A stretch of 64,000 bases of DNA, taken from NCBI RefSeq assembly GCF_002091475.1, contig NZ_BCTR01000014.1, forward strand, positions 214,202 through 278,201. The letters are read 5' to 3'. The translations under genes and the position numbers were made by a program. This document shows, one piece after another, positions 17,518 through 25,232 of the stretch. Position 1 is the first letter of the stretch, and every line of letters starts with the position of its first letter. The notes under the pieces are model-generated. The model made no database searches, was not told the DNA's origin, and saw nothing but the letters and a program-made list of their open reading frames with translations. The stretch comes from Sphingomonas azotifigens NBRC 15497 (GTDB taxonomy: Bacteria > Pseudomonadota > Alphaproteobacteria > Sphingomonadales > Sphingomonadaceae).

Positions 17518-19965
17518 ATGCCCCGCTTCGCCTTGCTGGCCCTGTACCGGTCGCTCACCCGCGACAAGCTCTACGCGCTGCTCACCATCGGCGGGCTGGC
17601 GATGGGGATCGCCACCTTCCTGGTGCTCGCGCTCTATGTCCGCTTCGAGACCAGCTTTGAGCGCTGGGTCCCGCGCTACGACCGCATCTACCGCGTGGAT
17701 ACCGCTGTGCAGTTCCCGGGCAGCCCGTTCAACGGCGCCTATCCCGCCACCATGCCGGGCATGCTGGAGCAGATGCGCGAAGACTTCCCCGGCCTGATCG
17801 GCACCCGCATCCGCGGCGGCGGCTTCCGCACGCCGAACGGCGCGAAGAGCGGCGCGGTGCTACGCGGCGGGATCGCGACCGCCGAGAATGTCGCGCAGAT
17901 CGATCCCAGCTTCCTCGACGTGTTCGCGCTGCCGATGGTGCAGGGCGACGGCGCGCGCGCGCTGGGCGATCCGGGTGCGGCGCTGCTCAGCCGCTCGGCG
18001 GCGCGACGCTATTTCGGCAGCTCCGATCCGATCGGGCAGACGCTCACCATCAGCCTGGACGCGCCCGCCAATTACCGCGTGGCGGCGGTGTTCGAGGACC
18101 TGCCCGCCAACAGCGATCTCACAGCCGACATCCTGATCGCGATACCCAAGACCCCGCCGCCCTCCGAATGGGCCTGGTACAAATGGGGCACCGCCTCGGT
18201 CGCCACCTTCCTCCGCTTCGAGACGCCGAGCGCGGCGCGGGCATTCGCGGCCAGGCTGCCGTCCTTCATCGATCGTCGGGCGCGCCCGGACTTCGGCCCC
18301 GGCGCCTCGAAATGGCTGTCGCTGCCGCTCATCCCGCTCGCCGACACCCACCTCAAGCCATCGGGTCCGGAAAGCGCCAGCCGCCAGCTGATGGTGACCA
18401 CATTGGGGTCGATCGGCCTGCTCACCCTGCTGATCGGCATCGTCAACTATGTGAACCTCGCCACTGCCCGCGCCGGTCTGCGTGCCCGCGAAGTAGCGAT
18501 GCGGAAAGTGGTGGGCGCCAGCCGGGCCGCGCTGATCGGCCAGTTCCTGGGCGAGGCGATCGCCAGCGTCGCCGTCGCCGCGCTGCTCGGGCTGATGCTT
18601 GCAGAAGTCGGGCTGCCGCTGGTCAATGCCGCCGGCGGTACCGCGCTCGCCATGCCCTATATCTGGGCCTTGTCGCTGCTGGCGGCAGTCACGCTGGTCG
18701 TCGGCGTGGCCGCCGGTGTCTACCCCGCCCTGGTCCTCTCGCGCTTCCCGGCAGCCGCGGTGCTCGCCTCGGCGCGGGCACCCGGCGGCGGCAAGGCAGG
18801 CGCACGGCTGCGCGAGGCGCTGGTGGTGCTGCAATTCGGACTCGCGATCGCCTTTCTGATCGGCACGGTGGTGATGGCGGTGCAGATGCGCCACCTGCGC
18901 GTCGCCGATCTCGGCTTCCGTCGCGAGGGGCTGATCACCGTCACCTCGCTTGCCGACACCAAGATCGGGCAGGACCAGGCGCGTGCGTTTCTCGCAGCAC
19001 TGCGCGCCCTTCCCGGTGTGCAGAGCGTCGGCACCGCCAATGCCGCGCCGGGCGGCGAAGGCATCAGCAACATCGACATCGTCGAGCAGCCCGGGCCGCC
19101 GGGCCAAGGCCCGCTGCTACGCTTGATCAGCGCCGGCCCGGGCTTCTTCGAGACCTATCGGCCACGCCTGCTCGCCGGCCGGTTGCTCGACGATGCCCAC
19201 GCCGCCGACGATGCCAGCGACTGGAAGCGCTGGCCGCTGGGCCGCAACGTCGTGCTCAATCGCCGCGCGGTGACCGCGCTCGGCTTTCGCACGCCGGAGG
19301 AAGCGATCGGCAAGACCGTCGGCAATCCGCGACCGCGCACGATCGTCGGCGTGATCGACGAGCTGCGCTTCTTCTCGCCGCGCACGGCCGATACCGCCGC
19401 CTATTACATCTACACGCCGAACGCGGTGTACCAGCATATCGGCGCGGTGCGCTTCACCGGCGATCCGCGCGCGATGCTCGACACGGTGCAGGCGACGTGG
19501 CGGCGGATGATTCCGCAGGTGCCGTTCCGTGGTGACACGGCGGACCGGAAATTGGCCGATCTCTACACCGAAGACGATCGGGCGATGCGGCTGGTCGGCA
19601 TCGGTACCGGCCTCGCGGTGCTGATCGGCTGCGTCGGCCTCTGGGGCCTCGCCGCGTTCAGCACCGCCCGCCGCGTGCGCGAGATCGGCATCCGCAAGAC
19701 GCTCGGCGCCTCGGCCGGCGACGTCGCGCGGCTGCTGGTCGGCCAGTTCCTGCGCCCGGTACTGATCGCCAACCTGCTCGCCTGGCCGCTCGCCTGGTTC
19801 GCCGCGCGGACGTGGCTGGCGGGATTCGGCGATCGCATCGCGCTGTCCCCGCTCTATTTCCTCGGCGCCAGCCTGATCGCCACCGCGATCGCCGTGCTGA
19901 CGGTGCTCGGCCAGTCGCTGCGCGCCAGCCGCGCCTCGCCCGCCTGGGCGCTGCGCAGCGAATAG
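17518..19965 (+). CDS. MacB/FtsX-type ABC permease, third of three
   Basis: An 815-residue third copy with the same layout (ALYRSLTRDKLYALLTIGG at the start, ATARAGLRAREVAMRKVVG in the middle). It is more diverged at the C-terminal coupling segment (RRVREIGIRKTLGAS) and ends ASPAWALRSE. It carries a strong GAGAGGA ribosome site. As type VII ABC systems work with two permease modules per ATPase dimer, three copies with one ATPase gene imply alternative complexes or a mixed assembly. Confidence 0.93.
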   Translation: MPRFALLALYRSLTRDKLYALLTIGGLAMGIATFLVLALYVRFETSFERWVPRYDRIYRVDTAVQFPGSPFNGAYPATMPGMLEQMREDFPGLIGTRIRGGGFRTPNGAKSGAVLRGGIATAENVAQIDPSFLDVFALPMVQGDGARALGDPGAALLSRSAARRYFGSSDPIGQTLTISLDAPANYRVAAVFEDLPANSDLTADILIAIPKTPPPSEWAWYKWGTASVATFLRFETPSAARAFAARLPSFIDRRARPDFGPGASKWLSLPLIPLADTHLKPSGPESASRQLMVTTLGSIGLLTLLIGIVNYVNLATARAGLRAREVAMRKVVGASRAALIGQFLGEAIASVAVAALLGLMLAEVGLPLVNAAGGTALAMPYIWALSLLAAVTLVVGVAAGVYPALVLSRFPAAAVLASARAPGGGKAGARLREALVVLQFGLAIAFLIGTVVMAVQMRHLRVADLGFRREGLITVTSLADTKIGQDQARAFLAALRALPGVQSVGTANAAPGGEGISNIDIVEQPGPPGQGPLLRLISAGPGFFETYRPRLLAGRLLDDAHAADDASDWKRWPLGRNVVLNRRAVTALGFRTPEEAIGKTVGNPRPRTIVGVIDELRFFSPRTADTAAYYIYTPNAVYQHIGAVRFTGDPRAMLDTVQATWRRMIPQVPFRGDTADRKLADLYTEDDRAMRLVGIGTGLAVLIGCVGLWGLAAFSTARRVREIGIRKTLGASAGDVARLLVGQFLRPVLIANLLAWPLAWFAARTWLAGFGDRIALSPLYFLGASLIATAIAVLTVLGQSLRASRASPAWALRSE

Positions 19966-20032
19966 GCCGCGCGGCGGCGATCCGCAGCGAATGGTTGCGG
20001 CCGGGGCGGATCCCGGTCTACCGGGGGCGATC

Positions 20033-20800
20033 ATGCGTGCGCTGCGCTGGCCCTTTCGCACCTCTGCGCCCGACGCGGTGAGCTTCGCGGTCCCGCAGGG
20101 GGTGCGCGCCTATGCGATCGGCGACGTGCACGGCCGCCGCGACCTGCTGGAGCAGCTGCTGGCGCGCATCGATGCCGAGCGCCGCGCCGATCCGCGCCGG
20201 GAAGAGCATCTGATCCTGCTCGGCGACCTGATCGATCGCGGCCCCGAATCGCGCGGCGTGGTCGATCTGCTGCTGGCGCGGTCGCACGTCGATCCCGGGC
20301 TCACCCTGCTGTGCGGCAACCATGAGGAAATGCTGCTGGCGATCCTCGACGGCGCCGCCGACCAGCTGGACGCATGGCTGCGCTTTGGCGGCGCGGAGTG
20401 CGCCGAAAGCTACGGCGTCGATCCGCTCGACCTGCGCACGCAGCTGCCGGAGGCAGGGATCCAGCGGCTGCGCGCGGCGATCCCCGCGGCGCACCTCGCC
20501 TTTTTTCGGAACCTGCGGTCGTATTTCGCGCTCGGCGATTATGTGTTCGTGCATGCAGGGGTGCGGCCGGGCATTCCGATCGAGCGCCAGCAGGCACGCG
20601 ACCTGCGCTGGATCCGCGCACCGTTCCTGCGCAGCACCGCCAATCACGGCGCGATGGTGGTCCATGGCCACACCATCAGCGAGGAGCCCGAGAGCCTGCC
20701 GAACCGCATCGGCATCGATACCGGCGCCTATGCGAGCGGCCGGCTGACCGCGCTGTGCATCGACGGCGCTGAACGCCGGTTCCTCGACGTTCGCGGCTGA
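20033..20800 (+). CDS. PPP-family metallophosphatase (serine/threonine phosphatase-like)
   Basis: A 255-residue calcineurin-like phosphoesterase with the canonical metal motifs GDVHGR (about residue 32), GDLIDRGP and GNHE, plus a later VHGHT histidine motif. This set matches bacterial PPP protein phosphatases and the related diadenosine tetraphosphatase group; which one cannot be decided from sequence alone. ATG 20033 follows GGGGGCG at short distance, so the in-frame codons from 19991 are not used. It is 67 bp downstream of the permease operon and probably a separate function. Confidence 0.88.
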   Translation: MRALRWPFRTSAPDAVSFAVPQGVRAYAIGDVHGRRDLLEQLLARIDAERRADPRREEHLILLGDLIDRGPESRGVVDLLLARSHVDPGLTLLCGNHEEMLLAILDGAADQLDAWLRFGGAECAESYGVDPLDLRTQLPEAGIQRLRAAIPAAHLAFFRNLRSYFALGDYVFVHAGVRPGIPIERQQARDLRWIRAPFLRSTANHGAMVVHGHTISEEPESLPNRIGIDTGAYASGRLTALCIDGAERRFLDVRG

Positions 20801-20840
20801 ATCCCGGCCCGCAGGCCGGAGGACATCGCAGCAGGTAAGT

Positions 20841-20926
20841 TGGTACGGGCGGTCGGACTCGAACCGACATGTTGTTGCCAACGACGGATTTTGAATCCGT
20901 TGCGTCTACCATTCCGCCACGCCCGC
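20841..20926 (-). tRNA. tRNA-Leu (anticodon CAA)
   Basis: An 86-nt class II tRNA with CCA encoded. The anticodon arm reads ACGGA-TTCAAAA-TCCGT with anticodon CAA; the T arm is GTCGG-TTCGAGT-CCGAC; there is a long variable arm with a GTTG...CAAC stem. The acceptor stem pairs GCGGGCG with CGCCCGT, leaving a G-U wobble at position 1-72. The discriminator base is A, as usual for leucine tRNAs. Confidence 0.96.
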
Positions 20927-21001
20927 GTGATGGCCCGGCAGCCTATAGCGCCTGCCCGGCTTCCTGCAACCGGAAAGCTGATCCCTCCCGGCCGCCCCGC
21001 T

Positions 21002-21928
21002 TCACGTCTCCTCCCGCACCTGGGCATGCGCCAGCAGCGCGAACAGCACCGATCCGCCGAGGATATTGCCGAGCAGCGCCGGCGCCAGGAAGCCGCCTAG
21101 CACCCAGGTCAGGCTCGCCTCGCCCGCCAGCCACAGCATCCACGCCTCCACCGCGCCCGCCACCACGTGCGCAAATTCGCCGAGCGAGATGAAATAGGTG
21201 CAGAACACCAGCACGAAGAATTCCTGCCGCCGCGCGCCGGGCAGCGACCAGGCGATCCCGGCCATCAGGAACCCCGCCGGCACCGCCGCGCGCACCGCGT
21301 CCCAACCGGTGAGTTCGAGCAGGCTGCGCGAGGTGTCGAGCATCGCCTTGGTGCTCGCTTCCGTCCCCACCCAGCCTTCGGTCGCGAGCCAGGCGATCAG
21401 CAGCGTGCCGACGAGATTGGCCGTCAGCACCAGCCCCCAGAGCCGCCCCAGCCGCGCGACGTTGCGGAAGGTCGGGCTCGACGCGACCGGGATCACCGCG
21501 GACAGCGTGCTTTCGGTGAACAGCTGCAGCCGCCCGAGCACGACGATGACGAAGCCCAGGCAATAGCCGATGCTCGCCACCGGCAGCCGCCATTCGGTAT
21601 CGGGCAAATGGCTCTCGATCAGCCCGCGTCCGAGCACCGATGCCGCCATCGCCACGCCCGCGACTACGCCGGAGAAGAACAGCGAACTCGCCGGCCGGTC
21701 GAGCTCCTCGTCCCCCTGTCGGCGGATGACCTCGTGGATGACGCGCGAGGACGCGGCCTCGCGTTCCTGGACTTCCTCCTCCTCGTCGGGAGGGAGATCG
21801 GGCTCTTCGCCGTCGGGCGCTTCGTTTCGGGGCTGTTGCACCGGGGCTGAACGCGGGGGCTGTTGGGAGGTTGCTGCCGATCGTGCCGGAAGCAGCACTA
21901 GCTGAACGCGGGCGAAGAGGCGCCGCAC
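21002..21928 (-). CDS. Formate/nitrite (FNT) family channel with acidic N-terminal extension
   Basis: About 308 residues. Residues 1-75 are hydrophilic and acidic (EEPDLPPDEEEEVQERE). The rest is an FNT-type membrane domain with about six helices and the family's segments (SSLFFSGVVAGVAMAAS, GRLQLFTESTL, GNILGGSVLFALL). FNT channels pass formate, nitrite, hydrosulfide or other small monovalent anions. The acidic cytosolic extension resembles the YfdC-like branch. The GTG start at 21928 has no clear ribosome site, so the N-terminus is uncertain. Confidence 0.85.
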   Translation of the reverse strand: MRRLFARVQLVLLPARSAATSQQPPRSAPVQQPRNEAPDGEEPDLPPDEEEEVQEREAASSRVIHEVIRRQGDEELDRPASSLFFSGVVAGVAMAASVLGRGLIESHLPDTEWRLPVASIGYCLGFVIVVLGRLQLFTESTLSAVIPVASSPTFRNVARLGRLWGLVLTANLVGTLLIAWLATEGWVGTEASTKAMLDTSRSLLELTGWDAVRAAVPAGFLMAGIAWSLPGARRQEFFVLVFCTYFISLGEFAHVVAGAVEAWMLWLAGEASLTWVLGGFLAPALLGNILGGSVLFALLAHAQVREET

Positions 21929-21936
21929 CGAACGGC

Positions 21937-22136
21937 GGCCGCCGACCGAAGTTTAGGAAGTTTAGGCGCACGCGCGTTTACGCGGGTGCATCGACGGGCC
22001 CCATGGGGACGTGAAGTTGAGGAAGTTTAGGCTCGTGAAAACTTCACGCGTGCTGCCTCCGCACCACAGGACCGGCACGCGCGGCGTGCCGCTTCGCGCG
22101 CAGGGGGAGGTTCAAACAGGATCAAAGAGCGGCCGC
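21937..22136 (+). repeat. AAGTTTAGG dispersed repeat, copy A
   Basis: An intergenic element containing GAAGTTTAGGAAGTTTAGG near its left end, a second diverged unit pair (GAAGTTGAGGAAGTTTAGG) about 64 bp later, and GGATCAAAGAGCGGCCGC at its right end. The same three landmarks occur in the same order, inverted, at 50254-50449. The short stretch between it and the next gene (22137-22224) shows nothing recognisable. Confidence 0.75.
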
Positions 22137-22224
22137 CCACAGGCGACAACCACGGAACATATAGAGACCATTGCTCCGAGCGCAAGGAGGGATGGACTAG
22201 CCGCGAACGGCCGGAGTTGGGTGG

Positions 22225-22509
22225 TTAGCTGCCGTCCGAAGCCGACACCTCGGATGACAAGCGGTTCATCTCCGCGTGATCCCGTTCGGCGCGTTGCGCA
22301 ATGGTCCATATTATCCATGCGTAAACGTAGGCGAACAACAAGAACAAAGCGGGGATCAGGAATTTAGTGATATAGCACGGATGCAGAGTTGGCGCGCCAC
22401 GAGTACACTGGAAGTCCATCTCCCAGCCAACGATGATGGCAGCGGGTATCGCAACCGCCCAGTAGACAGGTGTGAACACTGCAAGAGCAATCAGATGCTT
22501 CGCTTTCAT
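22225..22509 (-). CDS. Small two-helix membrane protein, unknown
   Basis: A 94-residue product from ATG 22509 (an in-frame start at 22539 would add ten residues). It has two hydrophobic helices (KHLIALAVFTPVYWAVAIPAAI and KFLIPALFLLFAYVYAWIIWTI) joined by a loop with two cysteines, and a charged tail. No family is recognised. The region is less GC-rich than its neighbours and lies beside the AAGTTTAGG repeat, which suggests a variable island. It is transcribed in the same direction as the comM gene behind it. Confidence 0.5.
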   Translation of the reverse strand: MKAKHLIALAVFTPVYWAVAIPAAIIVGWEMDFQCTRGAPTLHPCYITKFLIPALFLLFAYVYAWIIWTIAQRAERDHAEMNRLSSEVSASDGS

Positions 22510-22756
22510 AATCGCCTGACTTTCGCGCAATATCGTCAATAGAGCAACGCGTTCCTGGGTCGAAAAGAAGCCTTCCCATCAATTTGTAAGCAATGTCCGC
22601 CTTTGGGCGCAAGCTGCCCCGCTAGGCGACATATGCAAGCAGCACGCAGGCGATGCGCCGCCTGCGACAATCCCGAGCCACAGCTTCCATGTCCCGCGAT
22701 CCGGCCCGCCGATCGCGCCGAGATATTCCAGGATCGCCTCGATCAGGATCGCTCGA

Positions 22757-24265
22757 TCAACTCCGCGGCGCCTGGCGGCGGTAGCTGAGCGCTTCCGCCA
22801 CATGGATGCGCCCTACCCCCTCGGCACCGGCGAGATCGGCGATCGTCCGCGCCACCCGCAGCACGCGCGTATAGCCCCGTGCCGAAAGCCGCATCGCCTC
22901 GGCCGCCTGGGCGAGCAGCTTGCGGCCCGCCTCGTCGGGCGTGGCGACCGCCAGCAGCGGTTCGCCATCGGCCTCGGCATTGGTGCGCGTCGAGGTGCCC
23001 GCATAGCGTGCCGTCTGGACCCGCCGTGCCCCTGCCACCCGCGCCGCCACCTCCGCTGATCCTTCCGCCGGCGGCGGGAGGACGAGATCGGCGGCGGTGA
23101 CCGGCTGGACTTCGACATGCAGGTCGATGCGGTCGAGCAGCGGGCCCGAGACCTTCGCCTGATAGTCCGCCGCGCAGCGCGGCGCCCGCGCACAGGCCAG
23201 CGCCGGATCCCCCAGATGCCCGCAGCGGCACGGGTTCATCGCTGCGATCAACTGCACGCGGGCCGGGAAGGTGACGTGCGCATTGGCCCGCGCGACGCTC
23301 ACCACGCCCGCTTCCAAGGGCTGGCGCAGCGAATCGAGCACGGCCCGCTGGAACTCGGGCAGCTCGTCGAGGAACAGCACGCCGAGATGCGCGAGGCTCA
23401 CCTCGCCCGGCTTCACCTTGAGCCCGCCGCCGGTCAGCGCCGCCATCGAGGCCGAATGATGCGGCGCACGGAACGGACGGGTGCGGGTCAGCCGCCCGCC
23501 CAGCAGCGTACCCGCGACCGAGGCGACCATCGACACCTCCAGCGCCTCGGCGGCCTCCAGCGGCGGCAATATGCCGGGCAGACATGCCGCCATCAGCGAC
23601 TTGCCCGCCCCCGGCGGCCCGACGAACAGCAGATTGTGCCCGCCCGCCGCCGCGATCTCCAGCGCGCGCTTGGCGCTTTCCTGCCCCTTTACCTGGGCGA
23701 GGTCCGGCCCCTGCCCCGGCGCATCGACCTCGCCCGGCACCGGCGCGGGGAGCAGCTGGTTGCCCTTGAAGTGGTTGAGCAGGCTGATCAGGTCGGGCGC
23801 GGCGAGCACCTCGACCTGCCCGGCCCAGCTCGCCTCGGGCCCCTGCACGGCGGGGCAGACCAGCCCCTTGCCCGCCTCGGCCGCGTGCATCGCTGCCAGC
23901 AGCACCCCCGGTGACGGCGCGATCCGCCCGTCCAGCGCCAGTTCGCCGACCACGACATAGCCCGCGATCGTCTCGGCGTCGACCACGCCCATTGCCGCCA
24001 GCAGCGCCAGCGCGATGGGGAGATCGAAATGCGATCCTTCCTTGGGCAGGTCGGCGGGCGAGAGGTTCAGCACGATGTGCTTGGGCGGCAGCGCGAGGCC
24101 GATCGCGGCCATGGCGGCGCGCACCCGCTCGCGGCTCTCCGCCACCGCCTTGTCGGGCAGCCCGACGACGACGAACTTGGGCAGCCCGGCGACGAGGTTG
24201 CATTGCACCTCCACCGCGCGCGCTTCCAACCCGAGATAGGCAACTGTCGAAACGCTGGCGACCAA
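22757..24265 (-). CDS. comM: YifB/ComM family AAA+ ATPase
   Basis: A 502-residue protein of the magnesium-chelatase-like family. It has an N-terminal Lon-like domain (VSTVAYLGLEARAVEVQCNL...), a Walker A GPPGAGKSLMA, a Walker B region VLFLDELPEF, cysteines in the insertion (CRCGHLGDP...C...C) and the C-terminal MgChl region (LSARGYTRVLRVARTIADLAG). ComM proteins are helicases that promote branch migration when transforming DNA is integrated. TTG 24265 is chosen because GGGGAGGGGG lies just upstream and the protein then starts at the usual family position. Confidence 0.93.
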   Translation of the reverse strand: MVASVSTVAYLGLEARAVEVQCNLVAGLPKFVVVGLPDKAVAESRERVRAAMAAIGLALPPKHIVLNLSPADLPKEGSHFDLPIALALLAAMGVVDAETIAGYVVVGELALDGRIAPSPGVLLAAMHAAEAGKGLVCPAVQGPEASWAGQVEVLAAPDLISLLNHFKGNQLLPAPVPGEVDAPGQGPDLAQVKGQESAKRALEIAAAGGHNLLFVGPPGAGKSLMAACLPGILPPLEAAEALEVSMVASVAGTLLGGRLTRTRPFRAPHHSASMAALTGGGLKVKPGEVSLAHLGVLFLDELPEFQRAVLDSLRQPLEAGVVSVARANAHVTFPARVQLIAAMNPCRCGHLGDPALACARAPRCAADYQAKVSGPLLDRIDLHVEVQPVTAADLVLPPPAEGSAEVAARVAGARRVQTARYAGTSTRTNAEADGEPLLAVATPDEAGRKLLAQAAEAMRLSARGYTRVLRVARTIADLAGAEGVGRIHVAEALSYRRQAPRS

Positions 24266-24413
24266 GAGAGCCCCCTCCCCGTAATGGGAGCATAGCGCCT
24301 TTTGCTCGCTACGGAAGCGGTACAATCGGGGGCAAGCGTATTGCATAGGCACCACACCACACCCATCTCCAGGACCGATGTGCTCCGAAGCCGGCCAATT
24401 TCCGCATCCCGCG

Positions 24414-24442
24414 TTGACTCCTGCGCCGCTTCCCCGTAAGGG
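24414..24442 (+). promoter_or_regulatory. Possible promoter of rpmH operon
   Basis: TTGACT at 24414-24419 and TAAGGG at 24437-24442 are separated by 17 bp in the gap between comM and rpmH. The -35 element is good and the -10 is weak. It is placed to start a leader of about 55 nt containing the hairpin at 24455-24473. Confidence 0.4.
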
Positions 24443-24454
24443 CGCTCGACACGC

Positions 24455-24477
24455 GGCCGCCCCTGTGGCGGCCCTTT
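24455..24477 (+). terminator. Terminator-like hairpin in rpmH leader
   Basis: GGCCGCC-CCTGT-GGCGGCC forms a 7-bp stem followed by CTTTT, ending about 28 bp before the rpmH start codon. By shape it is an intrinsic terminator. By position it would lie inside the leader of the ribosomal protein operon, so it may act as an attenuator or processing site. Confidence 0.45.
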
Positions 24478-24504
24478 TACGTTCTAGATACTCGAGGATG
24501 AGCG

Positions 24505-24639
24505 ATGAAGCGGACCTTTCAGCCGAGCAACCTGGTGCGTGCGCGCCGGCACGGCTTCCGTGCACGGATGGCGACCCCGGGCGGTCGCAATGTGATCCGC
24601 GCCCGCCGCGCCCGCGGCCGCAAGAAGCTGTCGGCGTAA
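24505..24639 (+). CDS. rpmH: 50S ribosomal protein L34
   Basis: A 44-residue basic protein matching L34 along its whole length ([18 protein letters not shown], then [19 protein letters not shown]). L34 is a late-assembling protein of the large subunit. GAGGATGAGCG precedes the ATG. It heads the conserved rpmH-rnpA-yidD-yidC block; the rnpA start lies 15 bp beyond its stop. Confidence 0.98.
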   Translation: MKRTFQPSNLVRARRHGFRARMATPGGRNVIRARRARGRKKLSA

Positions 24640-24653
24640 GCACCGACACGCCC

Positions 24654-25001
24654 TTGCTGAGCCTCGACCGGCTCACGCAGCGCAAGGACTATCTCGCCGC
24701 CAACGGGGGAAAGCGGGCACCGATGCCCGGTTTCGTCCTGCTGGTGCGCGAACGGAACGATGCCGATCCGTCGATGCGGATCGGCATTACCGTATCCAAG
24801 AAAGTTGGCAACGCCGTTATCCGGAATCGGATGAAGCGGCGCTTTCGCATGCTCGCGCGCGAAATCCTGCCCGAGGCGGGAATCGCCGGCGCGGACCATG
24901 TGCTGATCGGCAGGAACGGCGGGATCGAACGCCCTTATGCCGATTTGAAGGCGGAACTCGCCAAGGCGCTCCGCCGCGTCCGTCCCAAGGACGGGCAATG
25001 A
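24654..25001 (+). CDS. rnpA: Ribonuclease P protein component
   Basis: About 115 residues with the RnpA core [24 protein letters not shown], the RNR-type RNA-binding motif that contacts the catalytic RNA during tRNA 5' maturation. TTG 24654 is taken as start ([15 protein letters not shown] follows, the normal family beginning); there is no ATG or GTG upstream after the rpmH stop. Its TGA overlaps the ATG of yidD. Confidence 0.95.
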   Translation: MLSLDRLTQRKDYLAANGGKRAPMPGFVLLVRERNDADPSMRIGITVSKKVGNAVIRNRMKRRFRMLAREILPEAGIAGADHVLIGRNGGIERPYADLKAELAKALRRVRPKDGQ

Positions 25002-25210
25002 TCGCTCGCGCGTTGATGCTGCTCGCGCGCGCCTGGCAGCTGGGGCCGTCGCTGATCCTGCCGCCCACCTGCCGCTACCAGCCTTCCTGTTCGGCCTATG
25101 CAATCGAGGCGCTTCGCCGCTATGGGGCGGTGAAAGGCGGCTGGCTTGCGCTCCGGCGCATCGCGCGCTGCCATCCATGGGGCGGGCACGGCCCAGATCC
25201 CGTTCCTTGA
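24998..25210 (+). CDS. yidD: Membrane protein insertion efficiency factor YidD
   Basis: A 70-residue protein with the diagnostic [17 protein letters not shown] cysteine motif and the ending [15 protein letters not shown]. It associates with the inner membrane through an amphipathic N-terminal helix and helps YidC/Sec insertion. ATGA overlap with rnpA; yidC begins 22 bp later. Confidence 0.97.
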   Translation: MIARALMLLARAWQLGPSLILPPTCRYQPSCSAYAIEALRRYGAVKGGWLALRRIARCHPWGGHGPDPVP

Positions 25211-25232
25211 GTTTTCCTTCCGGGGATTATCG

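Noticed and set aside
22112..22318. Short minus-strand frame overlapping dispersed repeat copy A
   Set aside because: It overlaps the repeat and the end of the small membrane protein gene on the same strand, and has no recognisable content.
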